A stretch of 64,000 nucleotides of DNA from Emiliania huxleyi CCMP1516. Lineage: Eukaryota; Haptophyta; Isochrysidales; Noelaerhabdaceae. Under the pieces are notes generated by a model. It was not told where the DNA came from and searched no databases. It was given only the letters and a program-made list of their open reading frames with translations. The translations under genes were made by a program, and so were the position numbers. Numbering within the stretch: position 1 is the stretch's first letter; every line of letters begins with the position of its first letter. The stretch lies in the NCBI RefSeq assembly GCF_000372725.1, contig NW_005198966.1, positions 1,670,022 to 1,734,021 on the forward strand, in the 5' to 3' direction. Shown here in pieces: positions 1 to 9,100 of this stretch.

Positions 1-3
1 TTA

Positions 4-34
4 GAGCCCGACGGGAACGCGGGAGCTATGGTCT
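4..34 (+). repeat. Split direct repeat A1 (partial)
   Basis: These 31 bases are identical to 6005-6035 (A2). Identity stops at 35/6036 on the right; on the left the window ends within 3 bases, so the true repeat may be longer. Confidence 0.85.
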
Positions 35-1749
35 GGGACATGGGCTGGCCTTCGTGCTGGGGCCAAGGCTTTGCCTCGTTGCCCGCAGTCGGTGCCCTTT
101 GCCTCGTGTTGATGCAAGGCTTTCCGGGGCTAGTTGGCAACAACCTCACCATGGAGTCAGACCAACTCAGCCTACCCATTACGGTTGGCGGGGCCTCCGG
201 CTGCGTCATGAGCGCAGCTCTCACCGCCACCAGCCCCTCCAAGTACCCCAGGGCGATTCTCGAGTTCGTCCTGCCCGCGCTCATTGTGACCACGGCCTAC
301 GTTCTGTTGCTGACAGGTGGGGGTGAGCACCACACCACGGGCGACAAGAAGGGGGGATCGCGACCCTCGACCACCAGGGGCAGCGACTACCTGTCCCTGC
401 TCATCCCACGGTATGTGGGCCAATCGCGCCGGGCATTTATCGGGAGCCTCTTGTTCTTCCTCACGTTCCTGGTTGCAGCAGCAGATGCTGTGTGCCCGAC
501 GTGCGGCGGCAACCTCGCGTCGTGCGACTACGACACCTCCCATACTTGCCCCGCCGCCACTGTCGTGGCTAACAACGCGAAAGTGCTCCTCGGCACGGCG
601 GCGGTGAGCACCATGACCATCGCGAACCTGCTCCGACCACGGTTCCTGCGGGTCCTGGGAGGGGGAATGCTGCAGCGCTTTGTAGCCCTGCACCGCCAAC
701 CCGAGAAGGGCACGACTTTCGAGATCAAGCGGACCACAAAACCATCCGAGGTGACGGCGGCAATGCAAACTGGGAGAATCTCCCAGATTGACGCGGCGAC
801 ACAGATCCAGCAAGTGATCGAAGAGATTGACCAGGCGATCGACACGGCGGGGGACGACGCCGCAAAGGCGCTGCTCGAGAGGGAGAAAGAAAAGTGGACG
901 GACTACCTGAAAGGGGGCTTCAAATATGTCACTTCAGCGACCGAGTCTGACGGCCTCAGTGGACCAGAGGGGACGAGCGTCACCGGTTCCATGTCGCTGC
1001 TCTGGGCGAATGTCTCCACGTTCATCAGTCGGGGTGAGAGCTGCGATCGCGCAGACGTCACCACCGTGACCGGAAAGGGAGGCGGCACCAAGGCTACCAT
1101 TGCCTATGTCAAGACGGAGGCGGAGTTTGCGGCGTGTCTGAACCTGTTTGTCATGTTGGCCATCGCCGTCTCTATCCCGGCCATCCCGCTGTGCGAGTTC
1201 ATCTACCTCGTCGTGCACGACTCTGTGCTCCGTCGGGATCGCACCTGGCAATTTGCGGTCGTCCTGCTCGTCGTCTACCTGCGCAAGATCGAGGAGTCGG
1301 GCGGACGGATTACACTGGCCAAGGCAACAGAAGAGGTTCACACCGCCGCCATGTACGAGGAGGCCGAGCGAGTGATGCCAAAACACTATCCCGGGGTCGC
1401 ATTTTTTCGTACACGCGGGGGGACCCCGCGGGCCGAGGGGCCACCAGCTACGCCACCATCTACGCCGAGCCCTGCTCCCCGTGTGGGGGGTGCTGGCCCG
1501 AGCAGCGTCAAGAAGCCATACAATGGCAAGTTCACTCCTGGAGGCAGGACGTGCTCGGCTTTCAACGTGGGTCGCGAGCACCAGGCGAGGGAGCTTTTCG
1601 CCGACGGCACCTGCAAATTCGACCACGTCTGCGACCACTGGGTCAACAACAAGGGCAAGGCGGGGCAGTGCCGCAACAGCGCGGGCACTCCAGGCCACAG
1701 TCGTGCTACTTGCGACAACCCCCACGGTTGCGACAATGCTCTCCCGTGA
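28..1749 (+). CDS. Gag-like ORF1 of the DIRS-type retrotransposon
   Basis: A 573-residue protein starting at the ATG inside repeat A1. The C-terminal third is Pro/Ser-rich and ends in a Cys/His cluster (about residues 505-570: RTCSAFNVG, then C-K-F-D-H-V-C, then further Cys) resembling the CCCH-like knuckle at the end of Gag-like proteins of algal and fungal DIRS elements. Around residues 270-300 there is a charged, probably coiled-coil stretch. Unusually, there are at least three strongly hydrophobic segments (about residues 78-97, 137-153 and 370-395), suggesting membrane association. Its stop codon (1747-1749) overlaps the ATG of ORF2 at 1736 in another frame. I assign it as Gag-like by position and Cys motif only; no capsid domain was recognised. 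Confidence 0.7.
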   Translation: MVWDMGWPSCWGQGFASLPAVGALCLVLMQGFPGLVGNNLTMESDQLSLPITVGGASGCVMSAALTATSPSKYPRAILEFVLPALIVTTAYVLLLTGGGEHHTTGDKKGGSRPSTTRGSDYLSLLIPRYVGQSRRAFIGSLLFFLTFLVAAADAVCPTCGGNLASCDYDTSHTCPAATVVANNAKVLLGTAAVSTMTIANLLRPRFLRVLGGGMLQRFVALHRQPEKGTTFEIKRTTKPSEVTAAMQTGRISQIDAATQIQQVIEEIDQAIDTAGDDAAKALLEREKEKWTDYLKGGFKYVTSATESDGLSGPEGTSVTGSMSLLWANVSTFISRGESCDRADVTTVTGKGGGTKATIAYVKTEAEFAACLNLFVMLAIAVSIPAIPLCEFIYLVVHDSVLRRDRTWQFAVVLLVVYLRKIEESGGRITLAKATEEVHTAAMYEEAERVMPKHYPGVAFFRTRGGTPRAEGPPATPPSTPSPAPRVGGAGPSSVKKPYNGKFTPGGRTCSAFNVGREHQARELFADGTCKFDHVCDHWVNNKGKAGQCRNSAGTPGHSRATCDNPHGCDNALP

Positions 1750-4700
1750 GGGAGATTGCGTTGCCCCCGCCGGGCACCCCTCGTGGACAGAAAAGACCGG
1801 TTCCGAGCCCTTTGACGCCTTGGCCGAACTTGCCGAGACTGTCAGGCGGGAGAATGCATGTGCGCTTCCTGGCGTGCCCATCGTCTACGATCGCTTCATG
1901 ACGAGCCTGTTGAGGGCGACGTGTCGGGGATTTGTCACGGAGGAAAACTGTGCTTTCATTAAAGACGTCTTGACGTACGGGGCAAAACTCGGCGTTGACG
2001 TCGACCAAATGCAGGGCCACAGACATTTCCGGAACCATCCCAGCGCCATCGAGGCTCGGGAGGGCGTCTCACGCTCGCTCGGTAAGAGGGTGGCTGCGCA
2101 GAAGACTTTGGTGGTTGGGCCGTGGACGCACGACTTGGCGAGGGCCGTGCGAGGTATCTACACGGCCACGGCCATCTTTCCGTACGGCGCCGCGCCAAAA
2201 TCAGACGGCGGGACCCGTGCGCTCAGTGACCACAAGAAGACAGGCCTTAATGCCGCGTCTGATCTCGAGCCGTTCAAGCATAAGATCTTGTCGTACTCGG
2301 AGATTGCGTGGTTCTTCGGGACGAACTACTTTATGCGCGTCTCGGACGTGGCCGACGCCTTCGCTCATTTGCCGATCGCGCCCGAGCTGTGGCCGTTCTT
2401 CTTCTCGCGGTTCTGGCTAGAGCACCGGGGGCCGCTGTACCTGCTGGTGAACGTCTGTTGCGACTTTGGGACAGCGGGCATGCCAGGCACATTCAAGCGG
2501 TTTTTCGTCGACGGGGTCGTGCAGATGGCAAGGTCCGAGCAGGTCCTCACTCTGCCTATGGCGATACATGTCGATGACTGCGCGCTCATGGGACCTGACC
2601 GATGCCAGGTTGACAATGAGATGCTCGGCTTCCATTGGTGGTGCTCGTTGCTCGGAGTCTTCTTCAAGGCTGCGAAGGACCGCCCCGCCGCAATGTGCCA
2701 GTACGTGATCGGCTTCTGGTGGAACTCCGTGGACCGCACGCGCACCCTCGACCCCGCTAAACGGGACGAGTACAGTGCGATGCTGGACGAGATGTGCGGG
2801 CGACCGTCCCTCACGCTGAACGAGATGCAGGTTGCCGCCGGCCGGATCCAACGGTGCGTCATGACTTTTCCACCCGGGGCGGGCTGTCTGCTCTCTGGCC
2901 TGTTTGGGCTCATGACAGGCCTCCGCTTCGCGTGGCAACGGCGGCGCCTCACGCGGGCGATTAAATTGGACTTCCAGATCGTGCGGCGCCTTTTGCAGTG
3001 GAACCACGGGCGGGGATTCTTCTCGTACCTTGGCCTCCCGAGGGCGGGCGAGGTGCGCTCGGATGCCAGCCGGGGCAGCCTCTATGCCGGGGGGGGCTAT
3101 GTCGACGTGTGGGGCAGGTACAGCCTGTGGCGTTACACGCGGTCGGCCGCTCGCTCGCTCATCGACTACCTCGAGGGGGACGCTGTCACAGTCGCCACCG
3201 CGGAGCTTGGTCACTCTTGGCGCGGATGCATCGTCCCCTTTGCCGTTGACAACCGGACCATCGAGGGCTCGGGCTCGCGGGGAAGGTCGCGAGCGGAGCG
3301 GCTTCGCTTCCTCATGTACGAGTTCTTCGCCCTGCAGTTGCGATACGGGTTTGTCTACTCCTTCTACTGGATCAGCTCGGAGGCAAACTACCTGGCGGAC
3401 GACCTGTCGAGAGGCCGCGAGGCGGAGTTCCTCGCGAAGGTTGATGAGAGCGGCTTCCTGGCTCCAGGCGCTTTCCTGCAGAGGAGCGCCGGCGCGGGCA
3501 GGGAGCGCGCGCTGCCGGAACGCCGCCGTGCCTTTGAGGATGTACCCGAGCAGCCCACGCGGGCGCCCCCCCCTGTTCGCCGCGGGCGGGCAGTAGGGCG
3601 GACGTGGATCACGCTTTGCCTTTTTGTCACGTGCGTGGTCGAGCAGACTGAGGCCGTCACCCCTCTCGCAGTCCATGGCGGCCTTCCCCTTGTGGCGGTC
3701 ATCCTGGGCGCCATCATAGCGGTCGGCGGCGTCATTCTCGGCGCGTCCCTCCCCGCAATCGCGCGGGCCGGACGGGCATGGGCGGCGGAGGGCGGCGCAG
3801 CGCGCGCCCAAGCGCCCCCCGGGCGACAGCAGCAGCGCCGCAGGCGGGCTCATGTCGCAGGGGCCGTCCGGCCGCGGCCCGCCCAGGCGCCACGCGTACG
3901 CAGGGCGAACATGGGGACAACGATCCTCTCCATGTGCCTTCTCTGTGGCTGTGCTGCCGCCCCCGGGGACGGAGGTGGGCATCAGCCCTTCACGAGGTCG
4001 TCCGTCTTCCAGGGCCTCCCGTGCCGTTGGGTGCGACCGGTGGAGAGCGTCTTTGACAACCGGCTGGCGCCGTCGTCATGGCGTACGGTGAATGCGGCCA
4101 TGAAGTACTGGAAGGAGACGTGTTTGCAGTACGGCTGGTCGGTCATCATCTACACAGACGACCCCGAGAGGGGCGGAAAGCTTGCCGCATGCGTAATGTC
4201 GATGGTCGTGGACACGAAGCTTGTCTTCGGCTCGATCGAGGGCTACGCGTGGGGCATCTGCACGTGGCAGCAGATGATGCACCAGGCAGATCCACGTCTT
4301 GGCGTCGTCGATTGGACCATGTTCATGGCCGGGGTCAAGGTCCTGACGTGGGTCCCTGGCGAGCCTCGGAAGGCCGTCCCCTTCGCCATCGTCGCCGCCA
4401 TTATCAGGGCGACTGACGTGAGGAACTTCGCATCCGTCCAGCTCGTTTTCCTCATCCTCCTGCTCGTGTACACCTTTTCTCGCTCCGAGTCTGGCCTCTG
4501 CAAGACCTTTGAGGGGCGTGAGAGGTTTGACAAGACCGAACATATGACGGTCAGCGACGTCGACATCGGACAGGTCCAGGACGAAAGCGGCAACACGGTG
4601 CGGGGATTGTGGGTCCGTTTCAAGAAGATCAAGCAGGACCAGCGTGTGGAGCGCCCAGAGGCGAGGGGCGACGGCGACTGGGCCTTTGTTGGCGATGTGG

Positions 4701-5059
4701 CTGACTCGAGGTACAGCATCATTGCGTGGTTCGTGCGCCTCATGGGGTTCCACATCGCCGTCCTCAACGCCCGTCGCGACCCAGACGAGCCTTTCTTCCT
4801 CGAGACGGTGGATGGCCGCCGACGCCCCCTCCGCTACGCGCCCGCCATGGACCAGTTCAAGGCGGCTCAACGCGCTGTCGGTGTCGCGGCGGGCGAGGAG
4901 GGCGGGCTCCACGGCCTGCGGGTCGAGGGCTACAACAACTCGAAGCGGGTGTTGGGCGAGGACGTGACGGTGGCGCATGTGGCTTATGGAAGAGCGATGC
5001 CCACAAGCGCTACTCGCGTTTCCCGATGGGTCTCGTTGCTCAGATCCCAGCCGCGGTGA
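1736..5059 (+). CDS. Pol ORF2: reverse transcriptase - RNase H - tyrosine recombinase (frameshifted near 3' end)
   Basis: The frame is open from 1481, but the first sensible start is the ATG at 1736, which overlaps the ORF1 stop by 14 bases. Reverse transcriptase lies at about 2210-2830: motif A VSDVADAFAHLPI, motif B region GTAGMPGTFKRF and the catalytic HVDDCALMG. RNase H follows at about 3050-3450 with acidic residues in RSDASRG, VDNRT and LADDLSR. A 60-residue hydrophobic part (3600-3780) separates it from the tyrosine recombinase (about 4030-5020), which has the first catalytic Arg in TFSRSES and the HGLR (HxxR) box. Just downstream the frame leaves the family consensus: the WKSDAHKRY block with the nucleophile Tyr is encoded in the neighbouring frame (4981-5577). 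The annotated stop at 5059 is therefore a frameshift product. Confidence 0.88.
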   Translation: MLSREGDCVAPAGHPSWTEKTGSEPFDALAELAETVRRENACALPGVPIVYDRFMTSLLRATCRGFVTEENCAFIKDVLTYGAKLGVDVDQMQGHRHFRNHPSAIEAREGVSRSLGKRVAAQKTLVVGPWTHDLARAVRGIYTATAIFPYGAAPKSDGGTRALSDHKKTGLNAASDLEPFKHKILSYSEIAWFFGTNYFMRVSDVADAFAHLPIAPELWPFFFSRFWLEHRGPLYLLVNVCCDFGTAGMPGTFKRFFVDGVVQMARSEQVLTLPMAIHVDDCALMGPDRCQVDNEMLGFHWWCSLLGVFFKAAKDRPAAMCQYVIGFWWNSVDRTRTLDPAKRDEYSAMLDEMCGRPSLTLNEMQVAAGRIQRCVMTFPPGAGCLLSGLFGLMTGLRFAWQRRRLTRAIKLDFQIVRRLLQWNHGRGFFSYLGLPRAGEVRSDASRGSLYAGGGYVDVWGRYSLWRYTRSAARSLIDYLEGDAVTVATAELGHSWRGCIVPFAVDNRTIEGSGSRGRSRAERLRFLMYEFFALQLRYGFVYSFYWISSEANYLADDLSRGREAEFLAKVDESGFLAPGAFLQRSAGAGRERALPERRRAFEDVPEQPTRAPPPVRRGRAVGRTWITLCLFVTCVVEQTEAVTPLAVHGGLPLVAVILGAIIAVGGVILGASLPAIARAGRAWAAEGGAARAQAPPGRQQQRRRRAHVAGAVRPRPAQAPRVRRANMGTTILSMCLLCGCAAAPGDGGGHQPFTRSSVFQGLPCRWVRPVESVFDNRLAPSSWRTVNAAMKYWKETCLQYGWSVIIYTDDPERGGKLAACVMSMVVDTKLVFGSIEGYAWGICTWQQMMHQADPRLGVVDWTMFMAGVKVLTWVPGEPRKAVPFAIVAAIIRATDVRNFASVQLVFLILLLVYTFSRSESGLCKTFEGRERFDKTEHMTVSDVDIGQVQDESGNTVRGLWVRFKKIKQDQRVERPEARGDGDWAFVGDVADSRYSIIAWFVRLMGFHIAVLNARRDPDEPFFLETVDGRRRPLRYAPAMDQFKAAQRAVGVAAGEEGGLHGLRVEGYNNSKRVLGEDVTVAHVAYGRAMPTSATRVSRWVSLLRSQPR

Positions 5060-5577
5060 GCGGCGTCCTTCGGGCCGAAGGGGGCGGCGCCGCCGAGGGC
5101 GCCCAGCCCGCGGCGCGCAGCGCCTCCGCCCCTGCCGAGCGCGGCCCGCCTGCGGTGCGGCTTACACGCGAGGCGCTGCAGGGTGGTGGCTCGGCCGCTG
5201 CCACAGCAAGCGGCGCGGTCGCGGCGGTCGACGGGCGGGTCGAGGGCCCAGCGAACGTGGTGCCTGAGGGGGGCGACGAGGCTGGCGACGTCCACACGTC
5301 CATCGCGGAGGCCGAGGCCGCCAGCGAGGCCAACCTCCTCCCCGACGGCTGGCGCCTCTCCCAGGGGGGCGGCTACGTGGGGCCAGACGGCCGCTCCGCG
5401 CTCAGCCGGGCCGATGCGTGGCGCGAGTGGGATGAGTCGTCGCGCGCCGAGGCGGACGGCGACGCTCTCCCCGACTACCTCTCTTATGACGACGACGGCG
5501 AGGCAGGCGCCTCCGACTCCGACTCCATGCCGGGCCTCGAGGAGGTCTCGGACTTTGCCATCAATGCGATGGAATAG
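4981..5577 (+). pseudogene. Out-of-frame C-terminus of the retrotransposon recombinase
   Basis: In frame 1 this segment reads WKSDAHKRYSRF followed by about 180 Ala/Gly/acidic residues ending at 5577. The block matches the end of a DIRS tyrosine recombinase, with the catalytic Tyr codon at 5011-5013. The preceding domain is in frame 2 up to the His codon at 4976-4978. A loss of one base close to 4979 explains the shift; a -1 ribosomal frameshift is the alternative, but I see no heptanucleotide slippery site there. The acidic tail (DDDGEA, SDSDS) has no recognised function. Confidence 0.75.
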
Positions 5578-5670
5578 TGGTTCTTCGTGTCACCGAGGTT
5601 CGAGGGGCGTCCCAAGTTTGCGTGCAACGTTGGGACTTGCTTTCAGCTTGGGCGTCTTCCTCTGCAGCTT

Positions 5671-5763
5671 GGTGAGTGCGAATTTCCGCAGTGTGTGCGT
5701 CTTCTCGCTTTGATAACACGCGGATGGTCCAAACCTTTACAGCTCAGCCCCTCGCATGTTACT
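5671..5763 (+). repeat. Split direct repeat B1
   Basis: This 93-base segment is repeated without change at 6082-6174 (offset 411). It follows the last coding frame of the retrotransposon and precedes A2, as in PAT/Ngaro elements. Confidence 0.92.
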
Positions 5764-6004
5764 GCAGTGTGACACCCAAAGGTGTTGGACAACGGTGACA
5801 CGAGGGCTGGGGGTGTGAAGGGCATAACCATGGTTGCGTGCAGACAATGGAGATAGAGCAGCCCCGGAGCGGAGGCCCGCCCGGGGTATTCAGTGTGTCG
5901 CGGGCGCCTAATCGGGATTAATTCCGTCGGGCGCCTACGAATTTACGTTTGCCGTCGGTGTTTCGCAAGCGCGCCTGGCGGCGGCTTGTGCTATGCCTGC
6001 TTTG
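5764..6004. other. Non-coding retrotransposon segment between B1 and A2
   Basis: No convincing coding frame. It probably includes the upstream part of repeat A2. Nothing else was recognised. Confidence 0.5.
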
Positions 6005-6035
6005 GAGCCCGACGGGAACGCGGGAGCTATGGTCT
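6005..6035 (+). repeat. Split direct repeat A2
   Basis: Identical to 4-34. It sits between B1 and B2. The 5764-6004 stretch upstream may belong to the same repeat, but its A1 partner lies outside the window. Confidence 0.85.
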
Positions 6036-6081
6036 CCCACCCTCCTCCCCTACAGCCTCTCACAGTCTGGCGACAGTGGGG

Positions 6082-6174
6082 GGTGAGTGCGAATTTCCGC
6101 AGTGTGTGCGTCTTCTCGCTTTGATAACACGCGGATGGTCCAAACCTTTACAGCTCAGCCCCTCGCATGTTACT
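6082..6174 (+). repeat. Split direct repeat B2, right end of the retrotransposon
   Basis: Identical to 5671-5763. Homology stops after 6174, which I take as the element's right boundary. The ATG at 6167 that opens the ABC-transporter frame lies inside it. Confidence 0.9.
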
Positions 6175-9100
6175 AGCCTTGACGGAAGGTTCCAGTTTTT
6201 CCAAAAAAGAACGCAGACACGCGGATTGCCCGTGCCTTTTGGTGTACCCCGTTTGTGCCGCGTCCTGTGCCCCCGAGTTCATTTTAATAAGGGGTGTAGA
6301 GATTGGGTGTTTCCACAATCAAACCGTCCGTGAAGAGTGCTTGATTCACGGACAGCGAGGCTGCCCGCATGTTCAATCGTTGCCCGCAAGCGGAGCTCCC
6401 ACCGGCGGGTTTGAAGACACTGAGCCGAGCGCGCCGGCGGCGGACCGCCGCCGGCAGACTCGACCCTCCCGCGCCCCGCTCCTCGAGCCGACGCACCGCA
6501 CACACCACCGTCACCGCTCGCGCATCGGCGCGCTCTCCCTCGTCTTCTTTGGCTGGGTCGTGCCGCTGCTGCGAGTCTCGTGGCGCAAGCAGCTCGGCGA
6601 GGAGGACTTGCTGCCGCTCTGGTGGCGAGACGATGTGGAGCGCAACGCGAGGAGAGGCGCAGACCTGTGGGAGCAGCGCCGCGGCGCCTTCAGGCACATC
6701 TTCTGGCAGACGTGTGGCGGCCAGTTCCTCTTGGGCGGCGTGTACTGCATTCTCAGTGACGCCTGCTCGCTCGGGCAGCCGCTGCTGCTGCGCTCGTTTC
6801 TGAGCGACTTTGTGCAGGATCCGAGCGCGCCGTGGTGGCTGGGCGCCGCGTATGGCGCCGCGCTCGTCGCGTGCTCCTTCTTCGCCGCCCTGTTTGACGT
6901 GGCTGGCCACTTCATCGGCTCGAGGCAAGCGGTGCGCACAGAGACCATCCTGAAGACGCTGATGTTCAACAAGGCGCTGCGCCTCTCCGCCGCCTCGCGA
7001 GGAGCCTTTGGCGTGGGCGACGTGCTCACGCGCATGTCGGTCGACGTGCAGCGCGTCTCCGACCTCATTCCCTGGCTCCACTACTCGTACTCGCCCTTCC
7101 TGATGCTGGGCGTCGCCCTGTCGATGCTCGTGACGCAGGTTCGCCTCGCCCTGGTCTTCGGGCTCGCGGTGGTGCTCGTCATGATGCCGCTCGCGGCTGT
7201 GGTGATCGCCAAGTCTTACGCGCTCGAGGAGGTACTCATGAAGCGCCGCGACGAGCGCACCAAGCTGATGTCGGAGATCCTGCGCGCCGCCAAGGGCGTC
7301 AAGGCCTCGGGGCTCGACGCGCCGCTGGGTGCGCGCGTGCAAGCGGTGCGAGGGAAGGAGCTGACGACGCTGCGCCGCACGCAGTACCTCAACGCGTTGC
7401 AGGGCTTCTTCTGGTCGGCAATTCCACCCCTCCTCTCCACCGCCGTGTTCGCATCGTACATCCTCCTCCCGCCCCACCTCGCGTGCGGCTCGTCGCCGCC
7501 CGGGCTCAGCCACTGCCCAATCACGCCGGCGGTCGCCTTCTCGACGCTGCTGCTGCTGCAGCTGCTCCACGAGCCGCTCCTGATCATGCCGTACATCGTC
7601 AGCGAGCTGCTCAACGCCGCCGTCTCCCTCCGGCGCATCCGCCGCCTCCTGCTCGCCGACGATGCCCCCGTGCTGACCGCTCTCACCGCCACGCCCGCCG
7701 CCATTGCTGCCACGGCGGCTGAGGAACTGGGCACGGCGCCGCTGCTCGCACCAGACGCGGCGGCGAGGCCGGCGGCAGCGGCCGAGGAGGAGCCCGGAGA
7801 GCCCGACCCGGATGGTCGCAGCGTGGTGCTGCGCTTGCACGGCGCTTCGTTTTCGTGGCACTCTGCAGACGCAGAGCCCAAAGAGGGGCAGAAGGAGGGC
7901 GAGAGCGGAAGAGAAGGCGGTGTCGAAGCAGCGAGCAGCGGCGGCGGCAGCGGCGACGAGCCAAACTCGCCGACGACGCCCGCCACCTCCCACCTCGCCC
8001 CGTCGGGACTCGCCGCGCCTCCGTCGCTCCCCGCGCTGACCGACGGCAAGGCCCTGGAGGCGGTGAACCTGAGCGTGCGTGAAGGAGAGCTAATCGCTGT
8101 CATCGGCGAGGTTGGCTCGGGAAAGACAGCCCTCCTGCTCGCGATGCTTGGAGAGCTTGTGCGCACGGAGGGCGGCGGTTCGGCCTCCGCTGTTTGCGAC
8201 GCCCGCCAAGAGGTGGCGTACGCTCCGCAGGAGGCGGTGATTGCGTCGGGCACCGTGCGCGAGAACATCGTGTACGGCCGGCGGTTCGACGCGTCGCGCT
8301 ACGCTGCGGTCCTCAAGGCGTGCGCGCTGGAGACCGACCTGGCGCAGCTGGGCAGCGGCGACTTGACAAGGGTGGGCGAGAAGGGGGTGATGCTATCGGG
8401 CGGGCAGCGGCAGCGCGTGGCGCTCGCGCGCGCGTGCTACTCGCCGGCGCCGATCTTGCTGCTCGACGACCCTCTCTCCGCCGTCGACCGCGCCATCGCC
8501 CACCACCTATACCGGCATGTGCTCCGCGGCTGGCTGCGCGGCCGAACCGTGGTCTGCGTGACGCACGCCCTCACCTTCGTGTCGGGCTTCGATCGCGTGC
8601 TCGTCATGCAGCACGGCCGCATCGGCCTCACTGGGACGGTTCGGCAACTGGCGGAGCAGGGGCTCGACCTGGAGGAGCTCGTCGCGGGCACCGCCGCGCC
8701 CGACAGCGCGGCCGACGGCGTCGACCAAGCTCAAGGGGGAAGCGGGGCGCCGAGTGTGGAGGCCGCGGCGGAGGCAGCCGCTGTGGAGGCGGTGGAGGAG
8801 GTGCGGCTGAAGCAGGTGGAGCTTGCGGGCGACGAAGAGGACGCCACCGCCATCGCGGGCGCTGAGGATGAGAGGGAGGAGGACGAGGAGGAGCGCGCGT
8901 CGGGCGCCGTCAAGTGCGCCGTGTTGGGCCATTATATCAAGGGCTCGGGCGGCGCGCTGGCGGCGGTCCCTTTCGTGCTCTGCTTCCTCGTGCAGGCGGC
9001 GCTCGAGCGCGGTGCCGACCTGTGGCTCGGCTTGTGGTCGAGCGGCGAGGCGGACGATGCGGCGGGCGCCGGCAGCCCTCGATCGCGCGTGGAGGAGCTG

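Larger units (their letters stand above)
1..6174 (+). mobile_element. DIRS-order tyrosine-recombinase retrotransposon (PAT/Ngaro-like), left end outside window
   Basis: The element encodes a Gag-like ORF (28-1749) and a long ORF (1736-5059) with reverse transcriptase, RNase H and a tyrosine recombinase, in the order known for DIRS elements. It is bounded by split direct repeats in the order A1 - ORFs - B1 - A2 - B2. A1 is seen at 4-34 and A2 at 6005-6035 (31 identical bases); B1 is 5671-5763 and B2 6082-6174 (93 identical bases). This A1-ORF-B1-A2-B2 order is characteristic of PAT and Ngaro-type elements, which integrate by a recombinase and lack LTRs and target-site duplications. A1 probably extends left of the window because only its last 34 bases are visible. 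The recombinase is broken by a frameshift, so this copy is probably not autonomous. Perfect B1/B2 identity implies a young insertion. Confidence 0.9.

Noticed and set aside
2417..3982. 521-residue minus-strand frame
   Set aside because: Antisense to the retrotransposon Pol with intact RT/RNase H on the plus strand.
6284..7993. 569-residue minus-strand frame
   Set aside because: Antisense shadow of the ABCC first half.
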